A stretch of 64,000 nt of DNA from Evernia prunastri (GCA_003184365.1 NKYR01000134.1:36300-100299), one strand, 5' to 3'. Numbered from the stretch's first letter, positions 35,331-47,307 are shown. Made by a program: numbers and translations. The notes: a model not told the origin generated them from the sequence alone.

Positions 35331-37322
35331 CTATGGCCAGTCCCTAGGAGCAGCCTGGTACCGCCAGTGTTTTCTGCATTGACTCACTTCCTCGTCCAAT
35401 TCAGCGCCTTCAAAATAATGATTTTCGCTGAGGTGACTCCTGAACTGGTGGCGATCGAAAAAGTCCCCGGGATCGCAGCCTCTGACTCGACACTCAAATT
35501 GCGAACCTGTGGCATATCGCTCCCATTTTCTAGTAGACATACGCCCTCTTCTACGTGCAACAAGGGCAGCGGCGCATTCCTGGAGCTGATTGATGTTATC
35601 GGGCTGAGCTGCCCATTTCGCGAAAGCACTCTCCATGTCGGCAATAGTTCTCCACCCGCCGTCCTGCTTGTTGAACATTTTACGTTTCGGCTCCCACTCG
35701 TCCAGTTCGGTTTGCAGACCTCCTGGGTGGTTCAGTCGATAGTAGGGGAATTCATTCAACCGGTCATGATCGCGCTGCATTTCAGTGTGGATTATCTCCG
35801 GATCAGTTGCTGTATCAGCAAACTCCCTCGCCGAGGCTGGAATTGTAGAGAAGAATGTTGCCTTCTTTGCGTCTTTCTTCAGTTTACGTGCCGTTCCTAT
35901 GCTGACGACGACTCCAATGGAGGTAGATCCATGGAGATCTTCGATCTCCTGCTTTCCAGTTCGCGAAGGGTTGTTAGCTTGACCAAAGCCTCCGTCCGTG
36001 AATTCGGTAAAACCCCCGACTCGGGAATTCTCTATCTTTAGCGGCTCGAAGTAGAACTTTGCTGCTGTGGCAGCTCGAGCTACTTGCCATACCTCGAGTT
36101 GCTGAGCCTTTTCGTAATTTATGTAAATCAGACTTTTCTTCCGCTGTTGTCTTCTTTGTGTTGCGTTGGTGTTAGTAGAAATACCTGTGTTCGTCCTGTC
36201 TGAGCGCATGGTCGTTCTAGGAGTTGGTCCCCTAGAATGATCTGGGGAATCTTGTTTATCATGGTCGTAAGAGCGAATCAGATACAGCCTTGATGACCGC
36301 CCGTCCGCCTCGCTTTTCATTGTGGTAACAAATCTGTTCAAGAATTAGCTTCTCGGTATGTAGTGTCTGTAAGTGCTTGAGCTGTTAAACCACTCGATAC
36401 AAAAGTAGACACGAGACAACATTACGTTGGAAAAGAATCGCCCACGATGCTTCTCGCAGCCCATGAGATGTAGCAAGGTGCATGCGTGGAAGCAACGAAA
36501 AGGATTCCTACGTAGCGCACAAGCCTCGGCCGGATGGAAACGTGATCTTCCCGGTCTCAGTAGGCCCTGGTTGCTCATTACGCCTTTTGGTAACATCTTT
36601 GAATACCTTTTCCAATCTCGCAGCTTTATACTTTTGCCTAACGCCCAATCCAAATCGTAGCGTTGAGATCATACGAGGTTTCCCAAAGACTTCCTGTCCT
36701 AGCCTTCGGTATTCGAAGAGACAGTCTGGAACAGTCATACGAAATCTCCCTAACATGATTGCGATAAGTCTGCGGAGGTTTTCAGCGACATAAATATGTG
36801 AGGAGACGAGAAAACCTACGCTCCTGTACTTGAGCCGCAGATGTGATCGAAGTAATGGCAGGGGAGATATCTTCGAGTGCGAGGTAGCTTGCGTGTTTTG
36901 ACTTCTGGATCGTAGGCCTCATTGATCCGGGCTTCCTCTTCTGGTGTCAGAGGAGCTTGATAGACATTCTCAGGCCATTTCTGTGGATGAAAGCTGTGAT
37001 GTATTCCCTCCCTCTCCTCTTCAGCGCCAATGTAATCGACGAGCGTTTGAAGAGCCAGAAGAGTCCAATAGCCGCGAATACCACCGCCATCTATCAATCC
37101 AACTAAGTCAATTTGGACCTTTAACGAACCGCAGGGTGAATAACCTAGACTAAGAAGGTTGAAACGGAGCCACTCTGCATCGTCGGCACCTGCAGCATTT
37201 CTATGCAAGAGTTGAGATCTGGTGGGGAGGGGCGCAACCTCTTCGTCGGCGGATTCTCGACTTTGCGTCTGAATAAGATTCGCGAACCCCTGGTCCGGAG
37301 GATCCATTGAAGTATGAAGCAA
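35331..37322 (-). CDS. Patatin-like phospholipase with C-terminal zinc-finger-like motif
   Basis: Ser/Asp-dyad lipid acyl hydrolase. Three exons (37322-36820, 36769-36512, 36333-35331) total 1764 nt and 587 aa, with frame kept at both junctions. The oxyanion loop DGGGIRGYW lies at residues 78-86. The nucleophile elbow GSSTGA (Ser165) is completed across intron 1, and GALIAIMLGRFRM follows as in the family. The catalytic Asp is in FTDGGFGQANNPS. Near the C-terminus CRVRGCDPGDFFDRH...H spaces two Cys and two or more His like a C2H2 finger; this is an addition to the core domain. Start could be Met1 or Met6. Patatin proteins also occur as effector domains of fungal NLRs, but here it is stand-alone. 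All catalytic residues are intact. Confidence 0.85.
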
Positions 37323-38739
37323 GGAGACGGTGGATAGCGTTGAAGGCCTCGAGTTTATTTCAAACGCATAGCTTGTCTATAAGTATTTTCATCCTGCCGA
37401 GAAAATCTCCTGCCGAGATGGTGCCCTGTACTAGCAGAGCCGCAATAATGGCAGAGAATTCGGGGATGCGCAAGCATGTGGTAACGAAAGACCTGGGGTT
37501 ACAAGCGCACCCTCGATTATGTGATCCAGTGAATCGTACATGGAAGTCACAGGTAGCGAAATGTGGATGTTGATAGCGCCTTGTTAAGATTAGGAACATG
37601 CTATGCAGGCGGCGGTGGGCTTGGGGTCCAAGAGTCGAAAGTGGGGTTGCACTTCACCAGATCTCCAGGCAGCCCGTCGCTTAGTGCAAAGCCACGTCCC
37701 AAAGTAGCCCCCATTCAATTAGAAACGGGTAGAATTTGCGGTACATGTACTTTGCAAGTACTCCAAAGATCAGTTGATTCCAAGATGCAGAGGGCGAAGG
37801 AGTGATCCCAGGCATTTCGTCAGGCGCCTCGACCTGCTGTAAGCTGACTGTAAGATTGGGATCATCGCACATGTAGGTGATTGAATGGTCTGGTCAGTCC
37901 TACTCGTGTAAGATGGGATAACAAGTTGATGGTTCTCTGACTGGGCTGTACCTTTGCTTTGATTCCTTGAAGTGCTTTCCTGTTCTTAGTGCACCTCGTG
38001 GACTTCTTTCATGAGTTCAAGAAGCCGAGCAGCTTCAGCGAGCCATGCATCATTCTTTGATGGGAGATTATTGCCATCAAGAGAAGATCCCATGCTTATG
38101 TCCTTCTAATGCGGTTCGATAACGCACAACTTGATCGCCCGATTATTCAGGAGACGCGCAGAGCGATCTAGACCGGCGTATGTCAATCTGCCTTGATTTA
38201 TAACTCAGCTGCCACGGCCCACATGGGACCTCGTGTCGAAAGCGGGCGTGATGCGCTGACAGGAAAGGGATGGAGAAGGGGGGGAAGGTGACTAGGGTCA
38301 GGCAACAGGGAGGATTCACATAGATGATACGTTGACATCGTGTGCCGCCCGCAACAGGCGTCATGCAGGAGCAGAGCTGAAATTGGCCGATTCTGCCTCG
38401 GAAGGCTCCGCATCCGGTAAATGTGGGGCGGCAACTTATTCATTGGACACATTTAACCGACGAGTGCAATGACCTTCCGCACACCATCGCGCAAATCCGT
38501 CGTACGACTCTGCAATTCTCGAGCGTGCCTCTTCCCTTTGTTCTGAGCCTCTGTGACACTCGAGTTTTATATACTATATATAGGTATAGCTGGTCCTAAA
38601 ACGTTTGTCCCGCCGTGGCTCCAGCGTGTGACTCTAGCTTTTCTCCGAGCTCATAAATCAAGCACGCAGTCCTGGTTCTCATGTTAAAGTTCTCCAGGAT
38701 CGTTTTACCTTTGCCATCCAAATCGAACCTTCTCACTGT
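37323..38739. other. Intergenic with possible minus-strand gene remnants
   Basis: Minus-strand fragments look weakly protein-like: an ATG frame near 38092 (MGSSLDGNNLPSKNDAWLAE), one at 37872-37681 and one at 37599-37360. They do not join with clear splice sites and match no family I know. They could be a decayed gene upstream of the patatin gene. Confidence 0.3.
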
Positions 38740-39192
38740 ATGGATATCAGCGACAAAGATACAGCTAAGGCTGCCATAGCGCCTGAAGATCAAGAACCTT
38801 TCAAGCATCAGCTGCTCAAAGAACGTGGACGTTCGAACAGTCCTGTGGTGGTCTACGATTGTGACCAGAAGACAGTGCAAGTGCGGAGCAAAAAGACTCT
38901 TGGTGAGTAACTCACATCGACCACTGCCCATTGATCTGCCAATTAATTTGATCTACTGTCAGAACCTGAAGATATTTATCAAAAGGTAGAACTTCCCGCA
39001 AGGAGCAGACATGTCACACTTTTCGTCGACGGAGAAACGGAATCGCAGTTGACGACTAAGAGTACGGGGAAGGACGGCCAGAGTAATGTTCTGCTTGCAC
39101 AATTGTATCTCGATCGTCTGGGTCCCTATGGCCAAATCTTCCGTTTCTTGGGGTTGCTGTCAACTCTGTACGTGATGAATGCGGGATCGTGA
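38740..39192 (+). CDS. Hypothetical small protein, two exons
   Basis: Putative 130 aa product. The ATG at 38740 opens MDISDKDTAKAAIAPEDQEP. The donor GTGAGT at 38903 and acceptor CTGTCAG ending at 38962 remove 60 nt and keep frame into EPEDIYQKVELPARSRHVTL, ending at TGA 39190-39192. The total is 393 nt. No signal peptide or known domain is seen; the C-terminus is hydrophobic (FRFLGLLSTLYVM). The clean splice pair is the only support, and an overlapping minus-strand frame exists. It could be a fragment of a larger gene. Confidence 0.4.
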
Positions 39193-39542
39193 TGTGAGAC
39201 ACTATCTTAGGTCATCCTAAGATGTTGAAGGTGCGGGGTGCTGAGACTTGGGGGGGGGGCTTCTCCTTGGCTGTCCATGCAAGTTCGTTCTGACTTGCAC
39301 ACGCATATTATTCCCAAGATCGAATCAAAGATGAAACCGTGTGTGCCACGTCGCAACAGCGTCGGGTTAGGATGTCCTTGGGTCGGCGTATCTTCCATTA
39401 TCGAAGCAAGGAGTTGATGATAATTAAAGTTGGATAAATTAGAGAGTTGACTGTTTGAGAATTCACAATACTTTGACCACGGCCCATTCGAGCGGGCACT
39501 GGATATATATATGAGATGTGTAAAGAAAAAAGAGATTTGTAG
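39193..39542. other. Spacer before LINE cluster
   Basis: No gene seen; ends at the TTGA microsatellite. Confidence 0.5.
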
Positions 39543-39800
39543 GTTGATTGATTGATTGATTGATTGATTGCTTAATACGCCTATCTAGTAAACTACTTTA
39601 CTAATCAGGGAGTTCCTCGAATATTTGTAGCGCTGAAGAAACCTTTCGGACAAAAACTTCAACTTATCCTCTCGTGTTATCATTGTTGTCAACTCTTAGT
39701 CTTTGACTGTCAAGTTGTTGCCACAAACCACTGTCACTTCCGTTCTCTTTCAGTCTGCCGCTATTGTTTCCGTGATTGTCTCCTTCTATGCCTTCTTAGG
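39543..39800 (-). mobile_element. Short LINE/SINE-type copy with (AATC)n tail
   Basis: Bounded on the left by seven TTGA units (39543-39570) and on the right by the tail of the next copy. The 120 bp after the microsatellite share three blocks with 7780-7900 (near ATACGCCTAT, GAAGAAACC, GGACAAAAACTTCAACT). This looks like a 5'-truncated copy on the minus strand. No coding frame. Confidence 0.55.
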
Positions 39801-40240
39801 TTGATTGATTGATTGATTTATTCATACTACCCTGAAGTTCGACACTTAGTGGGCCAACTATGCGAGATTACGTAATCAATCTATCAATAGATCTGACCAA
39901 TCGCATCACCTCAATAAAATGAGGCTATACAAATCGATGCGGATCCATCTGTTGCCCTGTTGTATGCATTCTTGTGGGGGGGTACCCTGCAGCGCTGGGG
40001 CCCTCCACCTCATGACCGCATCCTGCTTTTGATATCATGCCCCTACGAATCCTTCTTGTTGTTCTTCATCCAGGGCTCGAAATTGCCCAATGAGCCCCGT
40101 ATTCCATATAAAATCCGCCGCCATGGATGCATAGCGGGGGACGGTTAGCATGTCCTCATGGGTTATTACCCCCCCTAGCACCTTCCTCCTTACGTTCAAC
40201 TGCTCGGATGCCATGTATCTTACATGTTTGACGGACCCAA
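39801..40240 (-). mobile_element. GC-normal LINE 3' fragment, unmutated relative of the RIP copy at 1.3 kb
   Basis: Starts with a TTGA microsatellite (3' tail on the minus strand), then 3' UTR shared with 1353-1475 (CATACTACCCTGAAGTT; CCAACTATGCGAGATTAC). The minus strand then reads a LINE-like C-terminus: VRYMASEQLNVRRKVLGG, YASMAADFIWNTGLIGQF, DEEQQEGF, one in-frame TGA, then CIQQGNRWIRIDLYSLILLR and stop. Its arrangement, a charged ER-L-type helix then a hydrophobic AADFIWNTG helix, resembles the post-RNase H tail of Tad/I-like LINEs; that family call is inference. The 5' end is missing. Confidence 0.6.
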
Positions 40241-41079
40241 CCCCTGCCAGGCACAGAAGAAGGATGTAGATCGATTTGTCTAGGGTAGGAGGATTGATTA
40301 TCTAAGATGGAGAAATCCTCCTGCAGGAGGATATGCCCCCACTAAGCTAGGCCTACTATGCCATATGTAGCTACTGCAAAAGACTTCAGGCTTGCGCCTG
40401 CCAACTGGCACCAGCGTTGGACATAGCTTTCGAGCTGATCGGAGCCACGTGGGAATCCATCTCCCAAATTAAACAAGCGACAGTCTCTCCTTGATGTCAA
40501 CGTAGTTCTCTTGGCAAGCCAAAAGATGTTGTGCTCATTCAAGGCTTCGTGATTGTCAATTTTTATTCGATGGCCTGCAGATCTCAAAATTTGGCCTCCA
40601 AGTCTTCTTCGGTAGAAGTGACCTCGACGGCTGACGCAGACTCTGTCTAGACATTTTTTTCGGCTCCACCTCAGTGAGTGGAACAATGACAGAGTTTATA
40701 TGTATGAACAGCTAGCATTCCCTCATCAGAACGACACCAGTTCTTCTAGTGTATGGTTATTACCCCGACATTTGCTGGGAGATGGAAAACGATGCCTCGG
40801 AAGGAAGGGTACCCACTGCTACTGAGAGGGGGGGGAACATTGCAGGCGTTAAGGGACAAGACTGCGGACCGTTTACGAAGCGCCATCGAAGCCTCAACGA
40901 CGTGATACAACATATCGTACAAAGCATAGGCATACGAGTTGGGAGAAATTTTGACGCTAGTAACTAAGAATCTCAAACAAAAGCCAGAAAAGATGAAGCA
41001 AGGACTTGGCCCACAAGTTTGTGACGATCTTTAGGAAAAACAAAAAGGCAGGAGAGCAGGCGTATCGCCTGCTGTTGCC
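40241..41079. other. Flank of LINE fragment, origin unclear
   Basis: May include more of the LINE (a minus-strand frame at 40686-40342 contains SRRDCRLFNLGDGFPRGSDQ), but no domain is recognised. A perfect 16-bp palindrome TCCTCCTGCAGGAGGA lies near 40316-40331. Confidence 0.35.
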
Positions 41080-41608
41080 TCAATCATACGAACCCATAAC
41101 ACCTTCCGTGTATCGCTGCTTGAACATTATCACGTTCGCGATTGTGGCAGGATGTCGCACACCTTCATGTAAGCCCCCAGGGTTCTCGATGGTGACGGCT
41201 TTTGGGAAAAAGAGGAAATCATCTCGTGCTGAGGGGTTGCTTCTTTTGTAGATTGTAACATCTTGTATTTTTCTCGCCTTAGTACAGCTGTGGGTGTTAA
41301 CCAGCTCGCTCTGTGGATGCTGCTATACGTGATGCATAGTATTAAAGAAAGGAGTGTCTGCGCACTAACCTCAAAGTCTCGGGCGGTACACAAACTACAA
41401 AAGCAACATCGCCGACCCCTATGCTCCAGTGGAAGCCATCAGAGCCTACCCGACACGGCTTGACAAAGTAGTAGACACGTCCTCGGTAAATGCAGACGGT
41501 GCGGGCGTACGTCCGGACGCGCTGTACGATGCATTGGCGCTTTTCCATTTCCGCTAACCGGGGCGCAGACTTCGTACGCAAGAGCTTGGAGATCTTGAAC
41601 GTCTTCAT
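41080..41608 (-). CDS. Hypothetical small protein, two exons
   Basis: Putative 132 aa product. Exon 1 (41608-41370) opens MKTFKISKLLRTKSAPRLAE and includes VCIYRGRVYYFVKP. A GTTAGT donor and AAG acceptor remove 130 nt. Exon 2 (41239-41080) continues in frame NPSARDDFLFFPKAVTIENP and ends MGSYD. The total is 399 nt. The aromatic, charged composition looks protein-like, but I recognise no family. The AAG acceptor is unusual. It could be a decayed gene. Confidence 0.35.
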
Positions 41609-43603
41609 GGAGGAAAAAGATTCAGCTCCAGCACTAGTCGTCTGAGACCAGAAGGCCAGGGTATGTGGAAGAAGGCAAGATATGCCTTGATTTTAAGCAA
41701 TGCTGTAGCTGGCCATCTCACAGGAGACCAGAGTCGGAATGAAGTCTGAGAATAGGCATACGCATGTGCGGTGGGAACAGCTTCTACAGCCAGATAGGAA
41801 TGGTTTTATTGATGCAGCTTTGCTTTTGATGGAGAGGGTTAGTGGAATCAGCCGATGCGGTATGATATATTTTAAGGAGCCAGGCCGAATCAGAAGAGGG
41901 ACTTGAAAATATACACAATATGGGGTTAGCTTGCAAGACTCGTTAGATCTGTCGACTTTACGGCAGCGACGGGGGCGACAGAGAGAAGGATCAGGAAGCG
42001 CGAGCCGAGTGTAAGTATAATGCTACTTGATGGAGATCTCGATGGATTCGCGACAGCAGGTAAGTAGGATAATATCAATAGGTGATGAGTAAAGAGAAGT
42101 TGATGGTTTAGCAGAAGCATGTTGACTTGCTGTTATCCCACATTTCTCTTCTCACAATGCTAAAGGCATTTTGATGACGCTCAACAATGCAGTACCACTA
42201 TTGAGGACATGCTTCCCTTCTCGGAAACACGGAGGCGTCTCGATGACGCTCAAATGTGCAACTCTCAGATGACAGGAACGCCTGCATACTCTGGTACTTA
42301 AGAGAGCTTTTGCGAAACCCACAAAGAGGAAATCTATCAGAAAGTTCTGTTGTATCTTATAGATATCTCGGCCATAGTCAGATCCTTCTCGCGAACACCA
42401 ATCCGTAAAGAGCAGATCCTATGAAACCTTCCAATTGTTGAGTGCGGAAAGTCTTCTTGCAAATCTGACCAACATTCCAGGCTAAAGTACGCAAGATTCT
42501 CGTCGCGCATAGTCTCAGATACCAGATCTGTGATATCACGATACTCATGCAATTTTAGTCAGCCAAGCGGTCAAAGGCGCCGATACGGAGGAACTTGGTC
42601 GTCTCCAAGTTCTCACATCCCTTCCCAATAGCCCCCACGGCCTTTCTCCAACTCACCACAATTAGCTCTTGCAGAAATGGGCTCCGGGAGAGCGGCTGTC
42701 CCAACAAGGAACATTCTTGGATTTGGACCAATTGTCTGTCCATCCTTAGTGCGTTGCCCCCGAGCTGGGCGGCTCGCGAAAGTGACGTTGACGAAGCTGG
42801 AAAGCGTAGGGTAGAAGAATCCAAAATCTTCTTGCCCAGCCAATCGGAATAGCGACCAATAATCCTAGGTGGTGGCCTCCGGAGCCGAAGACCACCGACT
42901 TTAACACATTCCACCAACAGGCCAATAGCAAGCAACCGGAACATAGAAGTGCATTCTTATACCATACGAAGCGTCTCTTTCTTGCAAGCGGTGTATCACT
43001 GCAATCGTAGCTGCCATTGCCAAGGTCCCGGTCACACGAAGGATGGCCATTACTCGCTGCTATTCGTTCACGGTATCCGGCTCTGAAGAGGCTTGCTTGT
43101 CTTGCGCTCTAGTGGTCTGGGATAGTAACATTCTCGAGACCTTCATTGACAACGACTTAAAATTGTGAGGTTTGGAATTGAAGTGTGAATGTCAAGACAT
43201 CTATCTCTTGATCGAGAATTTAGAGAACGATGTCAAACGAAGACTTTTCTTCCCCTTCTTTTCAACGAAGTCCTTACCATGTCTCTTTCTACGGCACTCA
43301 TAGCAAGTCCTTAACACGCGGCACTGTGGACTACTGAACGGAGATTTCGAACGCTTGCAAGTGGTCACGCGGTCTAGTCAGGCGGTCGCCACTGTCAGAT
43401 TCGTACAAGCGTTGACAGCGCAGCAATAACAGAATCCCAAAACAGTAAAACGCGGCCTTCCTTGGTTTGGCACTTGGGGTATGCTCTTACGAACCATGTC
43501 CAACCAACTAACCTTTCTATTTTCCTTTACTGGCCCCCCAGCATAGTCTCTCTCAGAAACAACAATCTCATTGTACGCCAATTCTATTCAAACTCAATAA
43601 AGA
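41609..43603. other. Intergenic region with a weak LRR/F-box-like remnant
   Basis: Apart from the remnant listed at 42555-42944, I see no gene here. The final part is upstream of the F-box gene at 43604. Confidence 0.4.
42555..42944 (-). pseudogene. Possible LRR/F-box-type gene remnant
   Basis: A minus-strand frame contains LQELIVVSWRKAVGAIGKGCENLETTKFLRIG, split here as LQELIVVSWRK and CENLETTKFLRIG, typical of leucine-patterned regions in fungal F-box proteins. An overlapping frame (42843-42613) holds FFYPTLSSFVNVTFASRPA, which fits better just upstream, suggesting a frameshift near 42770. No start-to-stop model could be built. Confidence 0.3.
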
Positions 43604-44821
43604 ATGTCTGGCTTGGGAACCCCGCACCAAGAATACTGTACGCTGTGCGGAGTACCTTTCTCCCTGTACATAGACTTTTGTGACTCTCATCTCTACAAGG
43701 ATGATCTTCTCTAGGTCAGCCTCTTCTTCGCTCGTAAGTAATTGAAGCTTCAGATAGTATGCGACCATCTTGCTAAGAGCGAGCTAGTCAGGACACCGAA
43801 AGGCACAACCACTGGCTTGGCTACTGGGCCCGACAGTGGGTGGTTTCTGAGTGGTATCACTCAAGCAGATTGTTGGCAACCACGTGTTCCACCTGCAGGG
43901 TACGATATTAGGGATCTCTTGAAGGTTCTAGGGCCAATGCCAGCAGTCAAACTAAGGTGGGCGATGAATGAGCATGAGAAGAAGGAGTGGAAGAAGTTTG
44001 AGAACCTGTACCCACCTAAGTAGGCATTCAGCCTAACAAGTATTATGCTGCCATTGACAGAACTGATCTTGAACTGCAGAAAGGCCCGGAAGGACGATAA
44101 ACTCGTTTATCCAATACATCCATGCTGTTGGGACATCCTCGTACAGCAACATGCACTCATCGCACCGCCCACGAAGACATGCCTCGATCTGAACGATTTG
44201 GGTAGGATATTCGCTCAAGTACCATTGGAAAGGAACGGAGGCGGATTCAGACCGGACTGGGTGACTGATTACGCAGGGCCAGAGCAATTCTGGTGGGCTG
44301 AGGAGAAGGGCGTCAGAGATTTCATCCGGACGCCCGATTGGAACTTTCTCGCACAAGATCCCGGGACCGCGTGTGGCTTCGACGACTTACTTGCCAACCC
44401 GCCTTTGGAGTCTGCCGCCAACACGTCACCTCGAATCCAGTTCGCCGACGACGAAAACGACATCTTCTCATGCCTCCCCGAAGAACTCCTCACCGAGATC
44501 CTCATGCTTCTGCCATCTGCATCGGTACGAGATGTGCAGCTTTCGTCGAGGAAGATGGCCTCTGTCCACCTAGGCTCGGAGTACTGGCGTTCTAGGTTCG
44601 AGTTCCCGAACGAGCTCTGCCATGTCACGCTGCCGCCGGCATTGCTGCGTTCTGGCCAAGTGGGCGGACGATGGGTGGATTGGAGACTGCTTTGTGATCA
44701 GCTGCTACATCCGGTAGGTAACGGCTTCGGATGGTGGCAGAATCGGAAGCGGATAACCGCTTTGAACAAGAAGCTCGTGGAGAGCATGCCGCATCGTCGG
44801 GACGATGGAAGCTTGATGTAG
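43604..44821 (+). CDS. F-box domain protein, exon structure partly unresolved
   Basis: The likely start at 43604 reads MSGLGTPHQEYCTLCGVPF, with the CxxC zinc-ribbon-like opening common in a fungal F-box family. Downstream exons contain SGWFLSGITQADCWQPRVPP and, from about 44079, the typical YPIHPCCWDILVQQHAL. The F-box itself is internal: IFSCLPEELLTEILMLLPSASVRDVQLSSRKM, split as IFSCLPEELLTEILMLLP and VRDVQLSSRKM, near 44462-44560. The frame closes at 44821 (DDGSLM). Introns around 43690-43760 and 44020-44080 are needed, but their exact edges are unclear. A stop after DDLL in exon 1 means its donor must lie earlier. The gene may be partly decayed. Expected role is SCF ubiquitin ligase substrate recognition. 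Confidence 0.5.
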
Positions 44822-45469
44822 GTCGTGGATGCCCGAATCTTGCAGTTGGTCTTCCTCGAGCGCATAGGAACTTGTCGGCAAGCATAAGTGGCCTGTTTAC
44901 GATAGAATACTGCAAAGACATCCACAACAATAACGAGAAGTCCCAGAACCTTGCAAGTCTACACATGCGCTGTCCCAATTCAAATCTCGAATCGTGGTAT
45001 CCAAATTCTTAATCCCTACTGCTGGTGCTTTCATTACATACAAGTGGATAACATTCCATTGCACGTTCCATACTATCCATACATTCCAACAACCTCGTGC
45101 CCTGCTGCCATCTTCGCCACGATTCGAATCGCTCGTCTTGTGTCCCCCTCCTCTCTTCAATCGCATCGCCCATGATAAGGCTACGCTTTGTATCGTACCA
45201 GTGCGCTTTCGCTCTCGTTACTTTACTTTGGAGGGAGGAAGGTGATGTACGAGAAAGGTGATGTGTAATTTGACAGAATGTGGCCGGTACCTTACTTAAT
45301 GTGAAACAGATGTGGCCCAGCTGGTATGCAACCACCGCAACCCGCATTAACGATCTGAAACCCACCACAACCGATTCATGCGGGAGTTTGGATAAAGAGG
45401 CGGGGATCCGCATTTTCTTCTGGATGCTTCCTGAAAAAGAAAAAGGTTTTTTGATTGGTTTGCTACATC
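44822..45469. other. Intergenic, nothing recognised
   Basis: No credible coding frame or repeat. The end is upstream of the small secreted protein. Confidence 0.45.
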
Positions 45470-46185
45470 ATGTTCGCAATCCGATTCGCACTCGCGGCGA
45501 TCATAAGGTGAGCTTTCGAAAATCCCTCCCTCCCAATATCGCGCTCTCCTATCACTGTCCTCCCCTCCACCCCCCTTCCTACCTCCATCCCCATCATTAA
45601 AAAAAACCCCCCATCAAACCCCCAAGACCCCTCACTAACACCTCCCCCTCCCACCCCACAGCCTCCTCCTCCTCCTCCTCCCCTCCCTCCACGCCCTCAT
45701 GCCCATCCAACTCGTCTCCCCTCCTCCTAACACCCTCCCCTCGCCCAGTTTCACGCTCCATAACGCCACCGCCACCGCCACCGACTCAAACGCCTGCCCT
45801 ACAATCACGTCGAGAGTCAGCCCGGAGCACTGCTACAAGAACGTGCAGGTGTGTCCCATGGTCCGGAGACCGGAAACGACGACGGTGCCCTGCGGGTGTC
45901 CGGCGGTCAGCGCGTGGCCGACGACGACGGTGACGGCTTGTCCGGGGTGCGAGCTTGTGGAGTAAGTTGGGATCGTGTTTTTCTTTTTCTTTTTCCTTTT
46001 TTTTTTCGTGGCGAGAGCGAGCGCTTTTGTGGTCTTCAGTTTTTGGGTTGGGATTGGGGGTTGGGATGGGCTGAGCGAGGGAGGGAGGGGATGATGATTC
46101 TTCGGGGAGTTTTCCTGATGCGAAGGGGTCGTGCTGACTGGGGTGGTTTGCAGGTGGACGACTGTGACCGCAGCGGGGTGCTAGA
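45470..46185 (+). CDS. Small secreted cysteine-rich protein
   Basis: Three exons (45470-45507, 45662-45961, 46155-46185) with GTGAGC/ACAG and GTAAGT/GCAG ends give 369 nt and 122 aa. The first junction builds a signal peptide, MFAIRFALAAIISLLLLLLP then SLHA. The mature part has N-glycosylation potential (HNAT), then eight cysteines in a Thr-rich C-terminal half: NACPTIT, EHCYKNVQVCPMV, TVPCGCPAVSAW, TACPGCELVE and the last exon WTTVTAAGC. No family is recognised. Size, secretion signal and cysteine content are those of candidate effectors or wall proteins. Without exon 3, reading through would stop immediately at TAA after VE, giving a shorter form. Confidence 0.6.
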
Positions 46186-47307
46186 ATTCGCTGGACTAGA
46201 AGGGGAGGGGTGGCTTGCTGCGCAATTCGGGTTTGAGGTGGAAAGGAGGGAAAAGGAGGAGCTCTGGCGATAGCTTGTGAGAGATTAGAGGATTTGGCGA
46301 AATCGGAGTCTTGTGGGGATATCTCATATTTCAACTCGATCGAATACACATGTTTCTGATACCTCATTCGTTCTTCGATGATATTTGGCGTTGAGCCCGA
46401 CCTTATTGTCCATTCGGCAGAGCCTGCTCCCCGAAGGATTGGAGCTGTCATCATCAAAAAGCTCATGCTGCACGATGTGCTCATTCTGGATCTCTGCAAT
46501 CTTAAATGCTTATCGTTGTGCCTTACCGACGATGTGGCTGCCTTGGGGCCTTTATTATAGGAAACCAGCAGGTGAATACTCAATGCTTTGGGTTGCAGGA
46601 CTGCATCTGGGCCCGGTCTCGCAGCTGGTTTTTGGGGAAGACTGACCTGTCATTTGTCTTTGAGGCGCAGTGCATCGAGTATGCAGGAAGCAGAGTCCAC
46701 CTGTAGCATTCCTTGCGTGCAATGATCGAATGTAGGCACCAAGAGACGATTATAGGTATATGTATATGCAGCAGTGTCTTTATTTCCGTCCTCGGCTAGG
46801 GGCGAGTCTCCTACAGTCATGATTTGAGGTCGATTGGCCAGCTCATAAGCTGTCCGGGATATCGTGGTTTCACACCTACCCTTTATAACGGTCTAAGTCT
46901 ATTCCCTTTAATCCCTCTCCCCCGGGTTCCCCCTGGCTCAACCCTTTCTGCGGAGCAGGAGCTACCGGCGTTGATGTCTTTGTATGCATTCTAGGCTGGA
47001 GGGATTATACCAGCTTCTACTCCGGATGAGGGGGATGGCAAAGCGTATAGATAAGTAGATGGATTGGGTCAGTGTTTGTCACTACATGGTACGGTAACTG
47101 GAGATTCTAATGAGGCTTGATGCTGTTTTCGTATGAATGCGTTCACGATGTAGTTCCGAAGTGGTTGAAGACATTTCATTCATTCATTCATTCATTCATT
47201 AGAAAGGTACAATGACTTTGACCACCTAACAGAACAAAAATATATCCCAGAAACGAGCGCTAACAGGTGTCCAGTGACCGAGTCTTCAGCAGGGCAAAGT
47301 GTCTGTC
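46186..47307. other. Intergenic with a (TTCA)n microsatellite
   Basis: TTCATTCATTCATTCATTCA lies near 47175-47200, just downstream of the NLR gene. No gene or other repeat is seen. Confidence 0.5.

Noticed and set aside
35367..36041. 224-codon plus-strand frame
   Set aside because: Shadow of the last patatin exon on the opposite strand.
39543..39820. Short regular repeats (TTGA)n as a possible repeat array
   Set aside because: Four-base microsatellites without spacers, explained as LINE tails; not CRISPR-like, and the organism is eukaryotic.
45786..46583. 265-codon minus-strand frame
   Set aside because: Antisense to the spliced small secreted protein and low complexity (KKEKEKEKHD); no domain.
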